DNA of 46,766 bases from a bacterium. Lineage in GTDB: Bacteria > Pseudomonadota > Alphaproteobacteria > Rhizobiales > JAKIUO01. Positions 8,378 through 17,331 of the stretch are shown here, in pieces. The stretch's first letter is position 1, and every line of letters begins with the position of its first letter. The stretch is taken from NCBI GenBank assembly GCA_024228495.1, contig JAAETJ010001059.1:1-46766 (forward strand), given 5' to 3'. The notes under the pieces are model-generated. The model made no database searches and was not told the origin of the DNA. It worked only from the letters and a program-made list of their open reading frames with translations. The position numbers and the translations under genes are program-made.

Positions 8378-10732
8378 ATGACCAGTGTTGACGACACCAA
8401 CCGCATATATAAAGAGCCGGGACATTCCGCTGATGGTCCCTTTAGCAAGAACAGAAAGCTACTGTTTTATGTCGGTCTGATTTTAGTTTCCCTGTCTCTG
8501 GTTTTTGGGATAACCACCTATCTCATCTTGACAGGACTGACCCCTATACAACCGCGCCATAGTGTCGTTGTCACCGTGCTATTGATCAATAGTTTTTTGA
8601 TCGGTGGCATGATTCTACTGATTGCATGGCATGTGATCGAACTCTGGATAAACTTTCGCAGCGGCAAGGCTGGTTCAAAGCTGCATGTCCGGTTTGTTTC
8701 GCAGTTCAGTCTGGTGGCAGCATTGCCAGCCATTTTGCTGGCAATCTTTGCCAGTATTTCCCTTGATCGTGGCCTCGATCATCTGTTTTCCACTCATACC
8801 AAAGCGTTGGTAAGAGACAGCCTTGAGGTGGCAACCACATACATCAAAGAGCATAGTGAAGTGATCAGGGCGGATATGATAGCTGTTGCAGCAGCCGCTG
8901 AAAAACGATTGCCGAAAATTGGCAGGAGGCCAAAGAGATTGGCAAAAATGCTGCGTTTCCAATCTGCGTTACGTGCCTTGCCCAGCCTTTATCTGATCCG
9001 CAAAAATGGCAAACTGATCGCCAAAGGGGGCAGCGCGCCAGATGCCTATCAAAAACCTCAGGCAGGCTCGCTGGGAGCAGCGCAAGATGGTACTGTTATT
9101 ATTATTCCGCCCACAAAAACCAACAAGATCGGAGCAATCAAGAAGCTGTTCAAATCGGCAGATATTTATCTGTATGCCCTGCGCCCGGTTAATCCAAAAG
9201 TGATCCGGCATTTCCAGCGGGCTCAGGCGAACGTATCCGAATATAAAGAACTCGAACAACGTCGGGCCGGTGTGCAGATAGCGTTTGCTCTGACGTATGT
9301 AGCAATCGCCTTGACGCTACTATTGGCGGCCATCTGGCTTGGATTGTGGTTTGCAAACCGGCTGAGTGATCCGATCAGACGATTGATTGTCGCTGCGCAA
9401 AATGTACAGCAAGGTGACCTTGAAACGGTTATCAATTTGCAATCCCATCATGGCGAACTTGCTCAGCTCGGGTCGACCTTCAACAATATGACGGCCGAGT
9501 TGAAAAGTAATCAAAACGAACTCATCGATACCAATCTCATGCTTGAAGAGCGGCGCCGATTTATCGAGGCCGTGTTATATGGCGTGAGTGCGGGGGTCAT
9601 TGGACTGGATGCTTTTGGCATTGTTGATCACGTCAACAGATCGGCTGAACAAATGCTGGGGCGCTCTGGTGAGGAATTAAATGGCAAACGGCTTGAAATA
9701 GCTGTGCCTGAATTTCTACCTTCGATCACGATGGCCAAACAAGACCCTGACGGGTCTGATACGCTTATTCAAGATGATATCGATATGTCCGTCAATGGCG
9801 TCGAACGACATTTTGCTGTAAGATTAACAAGGGAAAGCAGTATCGATCACGAATATGGATTTGTTCTCACCTTTGACGATACGACGGAACTTGTGAAGGC
9901 ACAAAGATCATCTGCGTGGGCGGACGTGGCGCAACGTATAGCCCATGAAATGAAAAACCCCCTCACGCCCATTCAACTGTCTGCTGAACGTATTCGCCGC
10001 AAATATGAAAAAATCATAGGGAATGACCGAAAAGTACTTGATGACTGCACGGACACAATTATTGGTCGGGTTGCCGATATCAAACGAATGGTGGATGAGT
10101 TTTCTGATTATGCCCGCATGCCTGAGCCCGTCATGGAACTTTACGATATTCGCGACATAATTCATGAAGTCGCCACTCTTTACGAGAATTCTAAGCAAAA
10201 GGTTTCGCTGGCCGTTTCCGTTCCAGACAGTCCAGTGATTTCACTTTGTGACAAAGGACTGATCTCGCAGGCGCTGATAAATCTGGTAAAAAATGCGACG
10301 GAAGCTGTGGTTTGCGCCTATGAGAGAAAACCTCTGTTGAAAACTTATCAAGGGCATATCGAGATAGGTTTGAAAGGGGGTAACAATAACTATAGAATCA
10401 CGGTGACAGATAATGGGTGCGGTTTACCGAAAGAACAGCGCAACAGACTTCTTGAACCATATATGACAACAAGGGATAAAGGTACGGGCCTTGGATTAGC
10501 TATCGTTCAAAAAATCACCGAGCAGCATGATGGCCACATCATGCTGGAAGACGCCCCTGCAACAAAAAAAAACAAGTCGGGAGCTCGGGTCAGATTGGTC
10601 ATTCCCTACAAGAAGAAAAATCGCTCGAAAGTGAAGCCCACAACAATTTCAGTTACCACCAAAAGTCTTGGAATCGGTGACAAGAATTCAGACACAGACC
10701 CGCGGATTGAGGGAGAGAATTACGGTGTATGA
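8378..10732 (+). CDS. ntrY: Membrane sensor histidine kinase NtrY
   Basis: A 784-residue membrane kinase, the partner of NtrX. The N-terminal third has three closely spaced membrane segments (starting LLFYVGLILV, VVVTVLLINS and FVSQFSLVAA), then a periplasmic region of about 150 residues, and a fourth membrane segment (ALTYVAIALT) leading to a HAMP domain. A PAS domain follows (about 395-500), then HisKA with RIAHEMKNPLTPIQLSAERI (phosphoacceptor His523), and the ATPase boxes NLVKNATEAV, DNGCGLP and GTGLGLAIV. The start was set at the ATG at 8378 because GGATGGA lies just upstream; the frame is open back to 8291. It ends in an 8-bp overlap with ntrX. Confidence 0.94.
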   Translation: MTSVDDTNRIYKEPGHSADGPFSKNRKLLFYVGLILVSLSLVFGITTYLILTGLTPIQPRHSVVVTVLLINSFLIGGMILLIAWHVIELWINFRSGKAGSKLHVRFVSQFSLVAALPAILLAIFASISLDRGLDHLFSTHTKALVRDSLEVATTYIKEHSEVIRADMIAVAAAAEKRLPKIGRRPKRLAKMLRFQSALRALPSLYLIRKNGKLIAKGGSAPDAYQKPQAGSLGAAQDGTVIIIPPTKTNKIGAIKKLFKSADIYLYALRPVNPKVIRHFQRAQANVSEYKELEQRRAGVQIAFALTYVAIALTLLLAAIWLGLWFANRLSDPIRRLIVAAQNVQQGDLETVINLQSHHGELAQLGSTFNNMTAELKSNQNELIDTNLMLEERRRFIEAVLYGVSAGVIGLDAFGIVDHVNRSAEQMLGRSGEELNGKRLEIAVPEFLPSITMAKQDPDGSDTLIQDDIDMSVNGVERHFAVRLTRESSIDHEYGFVLTFDDTTELVKAQRSSAWADVAQRIAHEMKNPLTPIQLSAERIRRKYEKIIGNDRKVLDDCTDTIIGRVADIKRMVDEFSDYARMPEPVMELYDIRDIIHEVATLYENSKQKVSLAVSVPDSPVISLCDKGLISQALINLVKNATEAVVCAYERKPLLKTYQGHIEIGLKGGNNNYRITVTDNGCGLPKEQRNRLLEPYMTTRDKGTGLGLAIVQKITEQHDGHIMLEDAPATKKNKSGARVRLVIPYKKKNRSKVKPTTISVTTKSLGIGDKNSDTDPRIEGENYGV

Positions 10733-12116
10733 TATCCTAATAGTTGATGATGAACCCGATATCAGGGAACTTATCGCAGGCATAATGGAAGATGAAGGCT
10801 ATGAGACCAGACAGGCCTCCAACAGCGATGACGCCCTGATCGCTATCGAAGAACGTCGCCCTTATCTTGTTATTCTTGATATCTGGCTGCAGGGAAGCCG
10901 GCTTGATGGCCTAGAGGTTCTTGATCGCATCCAGAAAATGCACCCCGATATCCCTGTGGTGATTATTTCGGGGCATGGCAATATCGAAACAGCTGTGACA
11001 GCGATGAAGCGTGGGGCATATGAGTTTATTGAAAAGCCCTTCAATACCGACAAGTTGATCAATATTACCGAACGGGCAATCGAATCTTATCGATTGAAGA
11101 AAGAAGTAGAGCAGTTGCGTGAGCAAAGCCCGATAAGTCAGGAAATAATTGGCAACTCGGCGGTTATCAATCAATTACGCCAATCCATCGAGAAAGTTGC
11201 GCCTACGAATAGCCGCGTTTTGATTGCCGGTCCCTCTGGTTGTGGCAAGGAATTAACAGCGCGTATGTTGCATTTGCTATCCCACCGCACCAACGCTCCA
11301 TTTGTAGCTCTAAACGCCGCTGCCATTACACCTGATCGCATGGAAATGGAGCTGTTTGGGACCAATGAACAAAAAGGGTCTCCCAGCAAGGTGGGAGCTC
11401 TTGAGGAGGCGCATCTTGGAACGCTTTATATTGATGAAATAGCCGAGATGCCGCTCGAGACACAAAGTAAAATATTGCGCGTGCTCGTTGAGCAAAAATT
11501 CCAGCGACTCGGCAGTGGCACCAAGGTTGAGGTCGATGTGCGTATCGTCAGCTCTTCAAGCCGTGATCTGGAGGCGGAGCGCCGCGGCGGCAATCTGCGC
11601 GAAGATTTGTTTCACCGCCTCAATGTGGTACCTCTTGAAGTCCCGGGATTGTCAGAGCGCCGCGAAGATATAGCGACCCTTGTAGATCACTTCATTGCCC
11701 AGATCTCTATTTCTACCGGTCTTGTGCCGCGCATTATCGGTGAGGATGCCATGGCCATTTTACAGTCCTATGAGTGGCCGGGCAATGTGCGTCAGCTGCG
11801 CAATATCATAGAACGCCTCATGATCCTTTCTGAGGGGGATGCAGACACCATTATTACCGCTGAAATGTTGCCCGAAGAACTGGGAGGATCTGTTAATCTC
11901 AATTCAGATGGCAGCGGCGGTGAGCATTTGATGTCTTTGCCATTACGAGATGCCAGAGAGATATTCGAGCGAGAGTATTTGATGGCGCAGATCAACCGGT
12001 TTGGCGGTAATATTTCACGAACTGCCGAGTTCATCGGCATGGAGAGATCAGCATTACATCGCAAATTGCGAGTGCTTGGTGTTAATTCCTCAGATCGTAA
12101 GAAAGAAACGATCTGA
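10725..12116 (+). CDS. ntrX: Response regulator NtrX
   Basis: A 463-residue response regulator paired with NtrY, linked in alphaproteobacteria to nitrogen metabolism, redox control and the cell envelope. The receiver domain has VDDEPDIRE at the start, phosphoacceptor Asp52 (ILDIWLQGSRLDG) and a FIEKPF lysine. The AAA+ domain keeps a Walker A (AGPSGCGKE) and Walker B (GTLYIDEIAEMP), but the GAFTGA loop is replaced by a segment with GTNEQKGSPSKVGALEEA. A Fis-like HTH closes the protein (SRTAEFIGMERSALHRKL). I chose GTG at 10725: it has GAGGGAGAG 8 nt upstream and directly precedes YDILIVDDE. It overlaps ntrY by 8 bp. Loss of GAFTGA is typical of NtrX and argues against direct sigma54 activation. 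Confidence 0.94.
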   Translation: MYDILIVDDEPDIRELIAGIMEDEGYETRQASNSDDALIAIEERRPYLVILDIWLQGSRLDGLEVLDRIQKMHPDIPVVIISGHGNIETAVTAMKRGAYEFIEKPFNTDKLINITERAIESYRLKKEVEQLREQSPISQEIIGNSAVINQLRQSIEKVAPTNSRVLIAGPSGCGKELTARMLHLLSHRTNAPFVALNAAAITPDRMEMELFGTNEQKGSPSKVGALEEAHLGTLYIDEIAEMPLETQSKILRVLVEQKFQRLGSGTKVEVDVRIVSSSSRDLEAERRGGNLREDLFHRLNVVPLEVPGLSERREDIATLVDHFIAQISISTGLVPRIIGEDAMAILQSYEWPGNVRQLRNIIERLMILSEGDADTIITAEMLPEELGGSVNLNSDGSGGEHLMSLPLRDAREIFEREYLMAQINRFGGNISRTAEFIGMERSALHRKLRVLGVNSSDRKKETI

Positions 12117-12370
12117 CCAAGGCCTCTTTCAGGCATAAAACACCCTGGATAAAGGATTTAATTCCTATTGTGCCAGTTCTTTTTGGTCTGTGGTCCCGTT
12201 TTGTGACGATCAGCCACCAAAAGTTTATGACATGGATACGTCTTTATTATATTTGTCTGCTATAACAATCTGTTAGATATGGAGTGCTTGACGTAAAAAC
12301 AGATTGACAGTTTTGAACGTGGAAGCGCGGCTTACCAATGTTTTAGACACACCGTGAATGGGAGCGTGTC

Positions 12371-13747
12371 ATGAAAGTCATAATTTGTGGTGCCGGCCAG
12401 GTGGGGTACGGGATTGCCGAACATCTTGCCACTGAAGGCAATGACGTGGCGGTGATTGATACCGAACCAGATCTTGTTCAACAGATTAGTGATAATCTGG
12501 ATGTGCAAGGATTTGTCGGACATGGTGCTCATCCCGACATGCTTGATCGGGCTGGAGCCAACGAATGTGATATGCTGATCGCCGTCACCTATCATGACGA
12601 AGTGAATATGGTGGCCTGCCAAATCGCTCATACCATGTTCAATATCCCGCAAAAAATTGCTCGGATCCGTGCGCAAAGCTATCGTGAGCCTCATTGGGCC
12701 GATCTGTTTACCCGCAATCACATGCCCATTGATGTGATCATTTCACCCGAGATCGAAGTGGGGGAAGCAGTGTTGCAACGGCTCAATTTGCCAGGAGCCC
12801 TGGATGCGTTCAGTTTCGATGAGGGGCGCATTACGGCGATTGGCATCAGTTGCACTGACGAATGTCCCATTCTCGATACGCCGCTCGATCAACTCACCGA
12901 TTTGTTTCCAGACCTATTTGCGATGATTGTTGGCATTTCACGCGAAAATGTGCTGTTCGCTGCAGGGCGTCAGGATCAGTTGCAAGCTGGTGACAGCGTC
13001 TATTTGATAGTACGCGCCGATCAGGTCGAGCGCACTATGAAAATCTTTGGTCACAAGAAAGATCGCGCCAATCGCGTGGTCATAGCCGGTGCAGGTAATA
13101 TTGGCCTTTATGTCGCGCAACGACTGGAGCAACTGCATCCCTTTACCAATCAAAAACTCGTTGAAATTGATCGTTCGATTGCGGTTAAAGCCGCGGAGCA
13201 ACTTGATCGTACAATCGTCTTGAATGGCAGTGTGCTCAATGAGGATATTCTTAACGAGGCTGATATCAGGGATGCGGACATGATGATTGCTGTGACCAAT
13301 GATGATCAGGTTAATATTTTGTCGAGCGTGCTAGCCAAGCGGTTGGGTTGTCGGCACAATCTGTGCCTCATCAATAATCGAAGCTATATGACCATTGTCG
13401 ATGGTTTGGGAATTGAAGCTCATCTCAATCCGCGATCCATTACCATTTCTCGTATTCTTGAACATGTCAGAAGAGGGCGCATTAATGGGGTTTATTCGAT
13501 TGAAGACGGGGCTGCAGAAATCATCGAAGCCGAGGCGCTAAATACTTCACCCTTGGTTGGTAAGCCCCTTAAAGAGCTAGATCTACCAAGTGGGGTGAGA
13601 ATAGGAGCCATCATTCGCGAAAATGAGATGATACGGCCAGATGGCCAATTTACGATTAAGCGAGGAGACCGCGTGATCATTTTTGCGCTTGGTGAGAATG
13701 TTCACGAGGTAGAACAATTGTTCCGGGTCAGTCTTGATTATTTTTAG
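12371..13747 (+). CDS. trkA: Trk potassium uptake regulator TrkA
   Basis: A 458-residue cytoplasmic NAD(H)/nucleotide-binding subunit that gates the Trk potassium channel. It contains two tandem RCK units, each with a Rossmann nucleotide motif: GAGQVGYGIAEHLA at the N-terminus and AGAGNIGLYVAQRLE near residue 240. Each Rossmann fold is followed by a TrkA-C domain, the last one ending with GDRVIIFALGENVHEVEQLF. The ATG is preceded by GGGAG with 6-nt spacing. trkA directly after ntrX is conserved in many alphaproteobacteria. Here its membrane partner trkH follows 34 bp later, so the two are probably one operon. Confidence 0.96.
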   Translation: MKVIICGAGQVGYGIAEHLATEGNDVAVIDTEPDLVQQISDNLDVQGFVGHGAHPDMLDRAGANECDMLIAVTYHDEVNMVACQIAHTMFNIPQKIARIRAQSYREPHWADLFTRNHMPIDVIISPEIEVGEAVLQRLNLPGALDAFSFDEGRITAIGISCTDECPILDTPLDQLTDLFPDLFAMIVGISRENVLFAAGRQDQLQAGDSVYLIVRADQVERTMKIFGHKKDRANRVVIAGAGNIGLYVAQRLEQLHPFTNQKLVEIDRSIAVKAAEQLDRTIVLNGSVLNEDILNEADIRDADMMIAVTNDDQVNILSSVLAKRLGCRHNLCLINNRSYMTIVDGLGIEAHLNPRSITISRILEHVRRGRINGVYSIEDGAAEIIEAEALNTSPLVGKPLKELDLPSGVRIGAIIRENEMIRPDGQFTIKRGDRVIIFALGENVHEVEQLFRVSLDYF

Positions 13748-13781
13748 GGCGCGCGTGATAGAGTCCGAAGGGTCTTAGGGT

Positions 13782-15248
13782 ATGCTAGCCACGACATATA
13801 TTATGGGTTGGTGTCTGGGGGGGGTGTCCCTGTCGATGATGATTCCTGCCTTTTTTGCTTTGGCAATCGGCGAAGAAGCGCAGGCGATGGCGTTCATGAA
13901 CTCGTCTGTATCACTTTTTTTCCTGGCTGGTGGTCTGATCTTTGCTCTTCATCAAGAAAAACTTGCCATTGGTCGCAAACAACAATTGCTGATTGTGTTG
14001 GGTATTTGGTTTTTACTGCCGATTGGCGCTGGTTTGCCTTATTATCTGAGCGGTGTGAATAGTGATTTTACCGGGGCCTATTTTGAAGCGGTGTCGGGGT
14101 TTACGACCACTGGATCATCGCTCATTCAGAATCTTTCCGATATCCCAAAATCTGTTATTTTGTGGCGTGCAATGCTGCAATGGCTGGGGGGATTGACGAC
14201 GTTGCTGATGTTGTCATTCATCATCGGTAAAATCATGGGAGTTGAGCTGTTTGGGCGTGATACAAGATCAATCATTCAATCAAACAGTGGTAGCTCGGCA
14301 GATCTGGAAAATACTGTCAGGACGATATTGCCGCTTTATCTTGGATTGACCATACTTTGCTATTTGTTTTTAATGTTGTTCGGCATTGCCTCTTTTGATG
14401 CACTTTGCCTGTCTCTGTCGACGCTGTCGACCGGCGGATATATGCCCAGAGAAGGCTCGATTGCTCTTTACGGTAGCCCACTGGCGGAGATCACCCTAGC
14501 GATATTCATGTTTCTTGGAGCCGTTAGTGTTATTTGGGTCAAGGCCCTCATGGAGCGGAATAAAAATGTGCTGGTACGCACCAATGAGCCTTTGTGGATC
14601 GTTATGATCATCCTTGTTCTAGGGGTTTCCCTCGCGGGGGCAAGTATCTTTAGAAACTTGGCTCCTGACTTTTGGGCGATCATTCGTGGCTTGACCCTGG
14701 GGCTGGCAGGCGCTGCTTCTTTGGTCAGCACGACGGGATTTTTATTTGGTAATCCCAATCAGGTTGTCGTACCATATCTTTTACTGTTGGTGATTGCACT
14801 GGTTGGCGGTGGGCGTTATTCAACGGCTGGGGGGCTCAAATTCAGCAGGGTACTTGCCATGCTTGATCTTTCTATACGCGAGTTGCAAAACCTTCTCTAT
14901 CCTCACGGCATACATCCAACCGTATACGGCAACAAGAGCCGTGATGAGACCGTGCACAGCTCCATCTGGGGTATCTTTTCAATTACAATATTGTTTCTCG
15001 TATTCTTAATATTGTTTCTGTCATATCTTGGCATTCCACTGAATGCCGCCCTTATGGTTTCCGTTAGCTCTTTTAGTAATTTTGGACCAGCATATGACAT
15101 GGCGCGCCCCATTAATCCTGACAGCTTTCCAATGATTGCCTCGATGGGGTCAACAGCACAATTACTATTGTGTGTGGCGATGATTATCGGGCGCGTAGAA
15201 ACATTGATTCTTCTGGGGCTGCTCAATCTGGCTATCTGGCGTAAATAA
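13782..15248 (+). CDS. trkH: Trk potassium uptake channel subunit TrkH
   Basis: A 488-residue polytopic membrane protein forming the potassium pore. All four pore-loop segments of the SKT superfamily are visible with their filter glycines: GFTTTGSS, STLSTGGYMP, LVSTTGFLFG and SSFSNFGPAY. Hydrophobic helices fill the rest, as expected for four M1-P-M2 repeats plus two N-terminal helices. The ATG follows AAGGG by 9 nt. The position next to trkA suggests coordinated production of channel and regulatory ring. ktrB-like proteins are close relatives, but the length and the N-terminal extra helices favour TrkH/TrkG. Confidence 0.94.
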   Translation: MLATTYIMGWCLGGVSLSMMIPAFFALAIGEEAQAMAFMNSSVSLFFLAGGLIFALHQEKLAIGRKQQLLIVLGIWFLLPIGAGLPYYLSGVNSDFTGAYFEAVSGFTTTGSSLIQNLSDIPKSVILWRAMLQWLGGLTTLLMLSFIIGKIMGVELFGRDTRSIIQSNSGSSADLENTVRTILPLYLGLTILCYLFLMLFGIASFDALCLSLSTLSTGGYMPREGSIALYGSPLAEITLAIFMFLGAVSVIWVKALMERNKNVLVRTNEPLWIVMIILVLGVSLAGASIFRNLAPDFWAIIRGLTLGLAGAASLVSTTGFLFGNPNQVVVPYLLLLVIALVGGGRYSTAGGLKFSRVLAMLDLSIRELQNLLYPHGIHPTVYGNKSRDETVHSSIWGIFSITILFLVFLILFLSYLGIPLNAALMVSVSSFSNFGPAYDMARPINPDSFPMIASMGSTAQLLLCVAMIIGRVETLILLGLLNLAIWRK

Positions 15249-15668
15249 GGGACTTGAGCGCCATCGGGTGCCGATATGTCGCTTCAACATAACCATGTCG
15301 ATAGCGTACTATTAGTATCAAAATTGAGAGATAAAACAAAATGCTGCCCGTGTCATTTGAGAGTTTCTTGCCTGACGCCGCCCTTGCTGGCAGGTTGATA
15401 TATCTAGACATTTGAATGTTATTGATCTAGATTTAGTTACACTTACAATATGTTTTGATGTGAGTAATCGCGATTGATGCCATTGTTAATCAAGTGCAGA
15501 CATTTGGTTATCGCTGGGTTTACTCGACTAATTGTCGTGCGGGAATTGTATTTTATATATTTTTGTGTCATTTCTTGACCATATTAATCAAGAATTGGGA
15601 TGAACAACTAATAATGGGCTCAAACACATGTGTTTAGGGCGCAGACGAAGATCATGAACGGATAAATA
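15249..15668. other. trkH-hfq intergenic region with three dyads
   Basis: No gene is visible in these 420 bases, which are AT-rich towards hfq. Three perfect inverted repeats occur: ATCTAGA / TCTAGAT (15402-15408 and 15426-15432); TTCTTGA / TCAAGAA (15572-15578 and 15588-15594, 9-nt centre); and the uninterrupted palindrome AAACACATGTGTTT (15622-15635). The last is 33 bp before the hfq ATG. The hfq promoter or promoters should lie here; a TTGACC at 15575 is a possible -35, but I see no convincing -10 at the right distance. Confidence 0.5.
15622..15635. promoter_or_regulatory. 14-bp palindrome upstream of hfq, candidate operator
   Basis: AAACACATGTGTTT is a perfect 14-bp palindrome without a spacer, 33 bp upstream of the hfq start codon. 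Zero-spacer palindromes form poor RNA hairpins, so a DNA-binding dimer site is the more natural reading. No known factor can be named from the sequence. Confidence 0.3.
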
Positions 15669-15923
15669 ATGGCTACGGATCGAACAAAAAACTTACAGGA
15701 CACGTTTCTAAATCACATTCGCAAGCAAAAGACACCGGTTACCATCTTTCTCGTTAACGGCATCAAGTTACAAGGTGTTGTAACCTGGTTTGATAATTTT
15801 TGTGTTTTGTTGCGCCGAGATGGTCAATCGCAACTAGTGTACAAACATGCTATTTCAACCATAATGCCTGGACAGCAGATACAACTATTTGACAAGCTGG
15901 AAAATGAAGACAACGACGAATAA
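15669..15923 (+). CDS. hfq: RNA chaperone Hfq
   Basis: An 84-residue Sm-like protein that forms a hexamer and pairs small RNAs with mRNAs. The Sm1 motif (about residues 28-45, with [18 protein letters not shown]) and the Sm2 motif [10 protein letters not shown] are both intact. The proximal-face residues Gln9-Asp10 region and the basic KQ segment are as in the family, and a short acidic tail (ENEDNDE) ends the protein. ACGGA lies 7 nt before the ATG. hflX follows 66 bp later, the conserved hfq-hflX pair. Confidence 0.97.
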   Translation: MATDRTKNLQDTFLNHIRKQKTPVTIFLVNGIKLQGVVTWFDNFCVLLRRDGQSQLVYKHAISTIMPGQQIQLFDKLENEDNDE

Positions 15924-15989
15924 AAATTACGCGCAAAATCAATGCTTTAAGGGTGAGATTCTATAGGAACCAAAGATCAAATCGCTGCT

Positions 15990-17324
15990 ATGGTGTTGGC
16001 ACCTGTCATACCATATCAATCCAGTATTAGACACCCGTTGGACAAGCGCAAGGACGTCATCGCATCAGTTCAGAAGCACTCGCCGCAAGCCAGGCTAAAA
16101 GAAGCGATTGGCTTGGCTCATGCGATTTCCCTTGATATTTGCCACAGTGAAAACATCACTCTTAAGCACCCCCGACCGGCCACATTGTTTGGGGAAGGTA
16201 AAATTACAGAGCTGCAGGCGATCATCGATAGCCAAGATATTGAGCTTGTTATTGTCGATCATATTTTGACCCCTGTGCAGCAACGCAATCTTGAAAAAAA
16301 ATGGGACCTGAAAGTGCTGGATCGCACGGGGCTTATTCTCGAGATATTTGGTGAACGGGCGCGTACCAAAGAGGGGCGCTTGCAAGTCGAATTTGCTCAC
16401 CTTGAATACCAGAAAAGCCGATTGGTACGCTCCTGGACGCATTTGGAGCGGCAAAGAGGTGGTTTTGGCTTTCTGGGTGGCCCTGGCGAAACCCAGATTG
16501 AAGCAGACCACAGGCAAATTCGCAACCGTATTGATAAAATCAAACGTGAAATCAACAAGATAAAAAGAACGCGCGAGCTGCACCGCAAAGCGCGTAAAAT
16601 GGTACCCTATCCGATTGTGGCGCTGGTGGGATATACGAATGCCGGCAAATCGACTCTGTTCAACTATCTGACCGGGGCTGATGTCATGGCGCAAGACATG
16701 TTGTTTGCGACGCTTGATCCAACCATGCGCGAAGTGAAGCTACCAAGTTTTGGCAAGGTTATTTTATCTGATACGGTAGGCTTTATATCGGATTTGCCAG
16801 TCACATTGGTGGCCGCTTTTCGCGCAACGCTTGAAGAGGTCCTTGAGGCCGACGTTTTATTGCATGTGCGCGATATCTCTCATCAAGATACCGATGCGCA
16901 GCGAAATGACGTGATCGATGTTTTGCACGAACTTGGTATTGATGCGCGGAACGAAGACACCTCGCTCATTGAAGTCTGGAACAAGGTAGATCTATTGGAT
17001 GAACAAAGCAAACAGGCCCGCCTCAATGAAGCGTTGATGCACCCGGATCGAACCATAGCGATATCAGCTGTAACCGGAGACGGTCTGAAGGATATGTTGG
17101 TGCTGGTGGAGCGCAAACTGACGCAAACGTTTAAAGAAGTCAGGCTCAGAGTTGCGCCAGAAGATGGCGCTTTGCTGCATTGGCTCATTGAGCATACACA
17201 GCTTGTGTCAAGGCAGCTGAATCAAGAGACCGGTTTTAGTGATCTGGTTGTCCGGGTATCACAACAAAGCATCGGGCAGCTGGAGAACCGGCTAGAGGGG
17301 GTTCGTACGAAAAAGAGCGACTAA
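15990..17324 (+). CDS. hflX: GTPase HflX
   Basis: A 444-residue ribosome-associated GTPase that helps split or rescue stalled 70S ribosomes. The N-terminal HflX domain (about 1-200) includes the glycine-rich FGEGKITEL and RGGFGFLGGPGETQIE segments and a coiled-coil helix rich in Lys/Arg. The G domain starts near 205 with G1 GYTNAGKST (214-222), a G3 DTVGF, and NKVD as G4. The ATG at 15990 has no good ribosome site, but a stop codon 36 bp upstream leaves no alternative further out. It is the second gene of hfq-hflX and ends 7 bp from the convergent mazG stop. Confidence 0.95.
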   Translation: MVLAPVIPYQSSIRHPLDKRKDVIASVQKHSPQARLKEAIGLAHAISLDICHSENITLKHPRPATLFGEGKITELQAIIDSQDIELVIVDHILTPVQQRNLEKKWDLKVLDRTGLILEIFGERARTKEGRLQVEFAHLEYQKSRLVRSWTHLERQRGGFGFLGGPGETQIEADHRQIRNRIDKIKREINKIKRTRELHRKARKMVPYPIVALVGYTNAGKSTLFNYLTGADVMAQDMLFATLDPTMREVKLPSFGKVILSDTVGFISDLPVTLVAAFRATLEEVLEADVLLHVRDISHQDTDAQRNDVIDVLHELGIDARNEDTSLIEVWNKVDLLDEQSKQARLNEALMHPDRTIAISAVTGDGLKDMLVLVERKLTQTFKEVRLRVAPEDGALLHWLIEHTQLVSRQLNQETGFSDLVVRVSQQSIGQLENRLEGVRTKKSD

Positions 17325-17331
17325 GGCTCGC

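Noticed and set aside
16095-16694. 199-codon open frame on the minus strand
   Set aside because: It is fully covered by hflX and shows no family signature.
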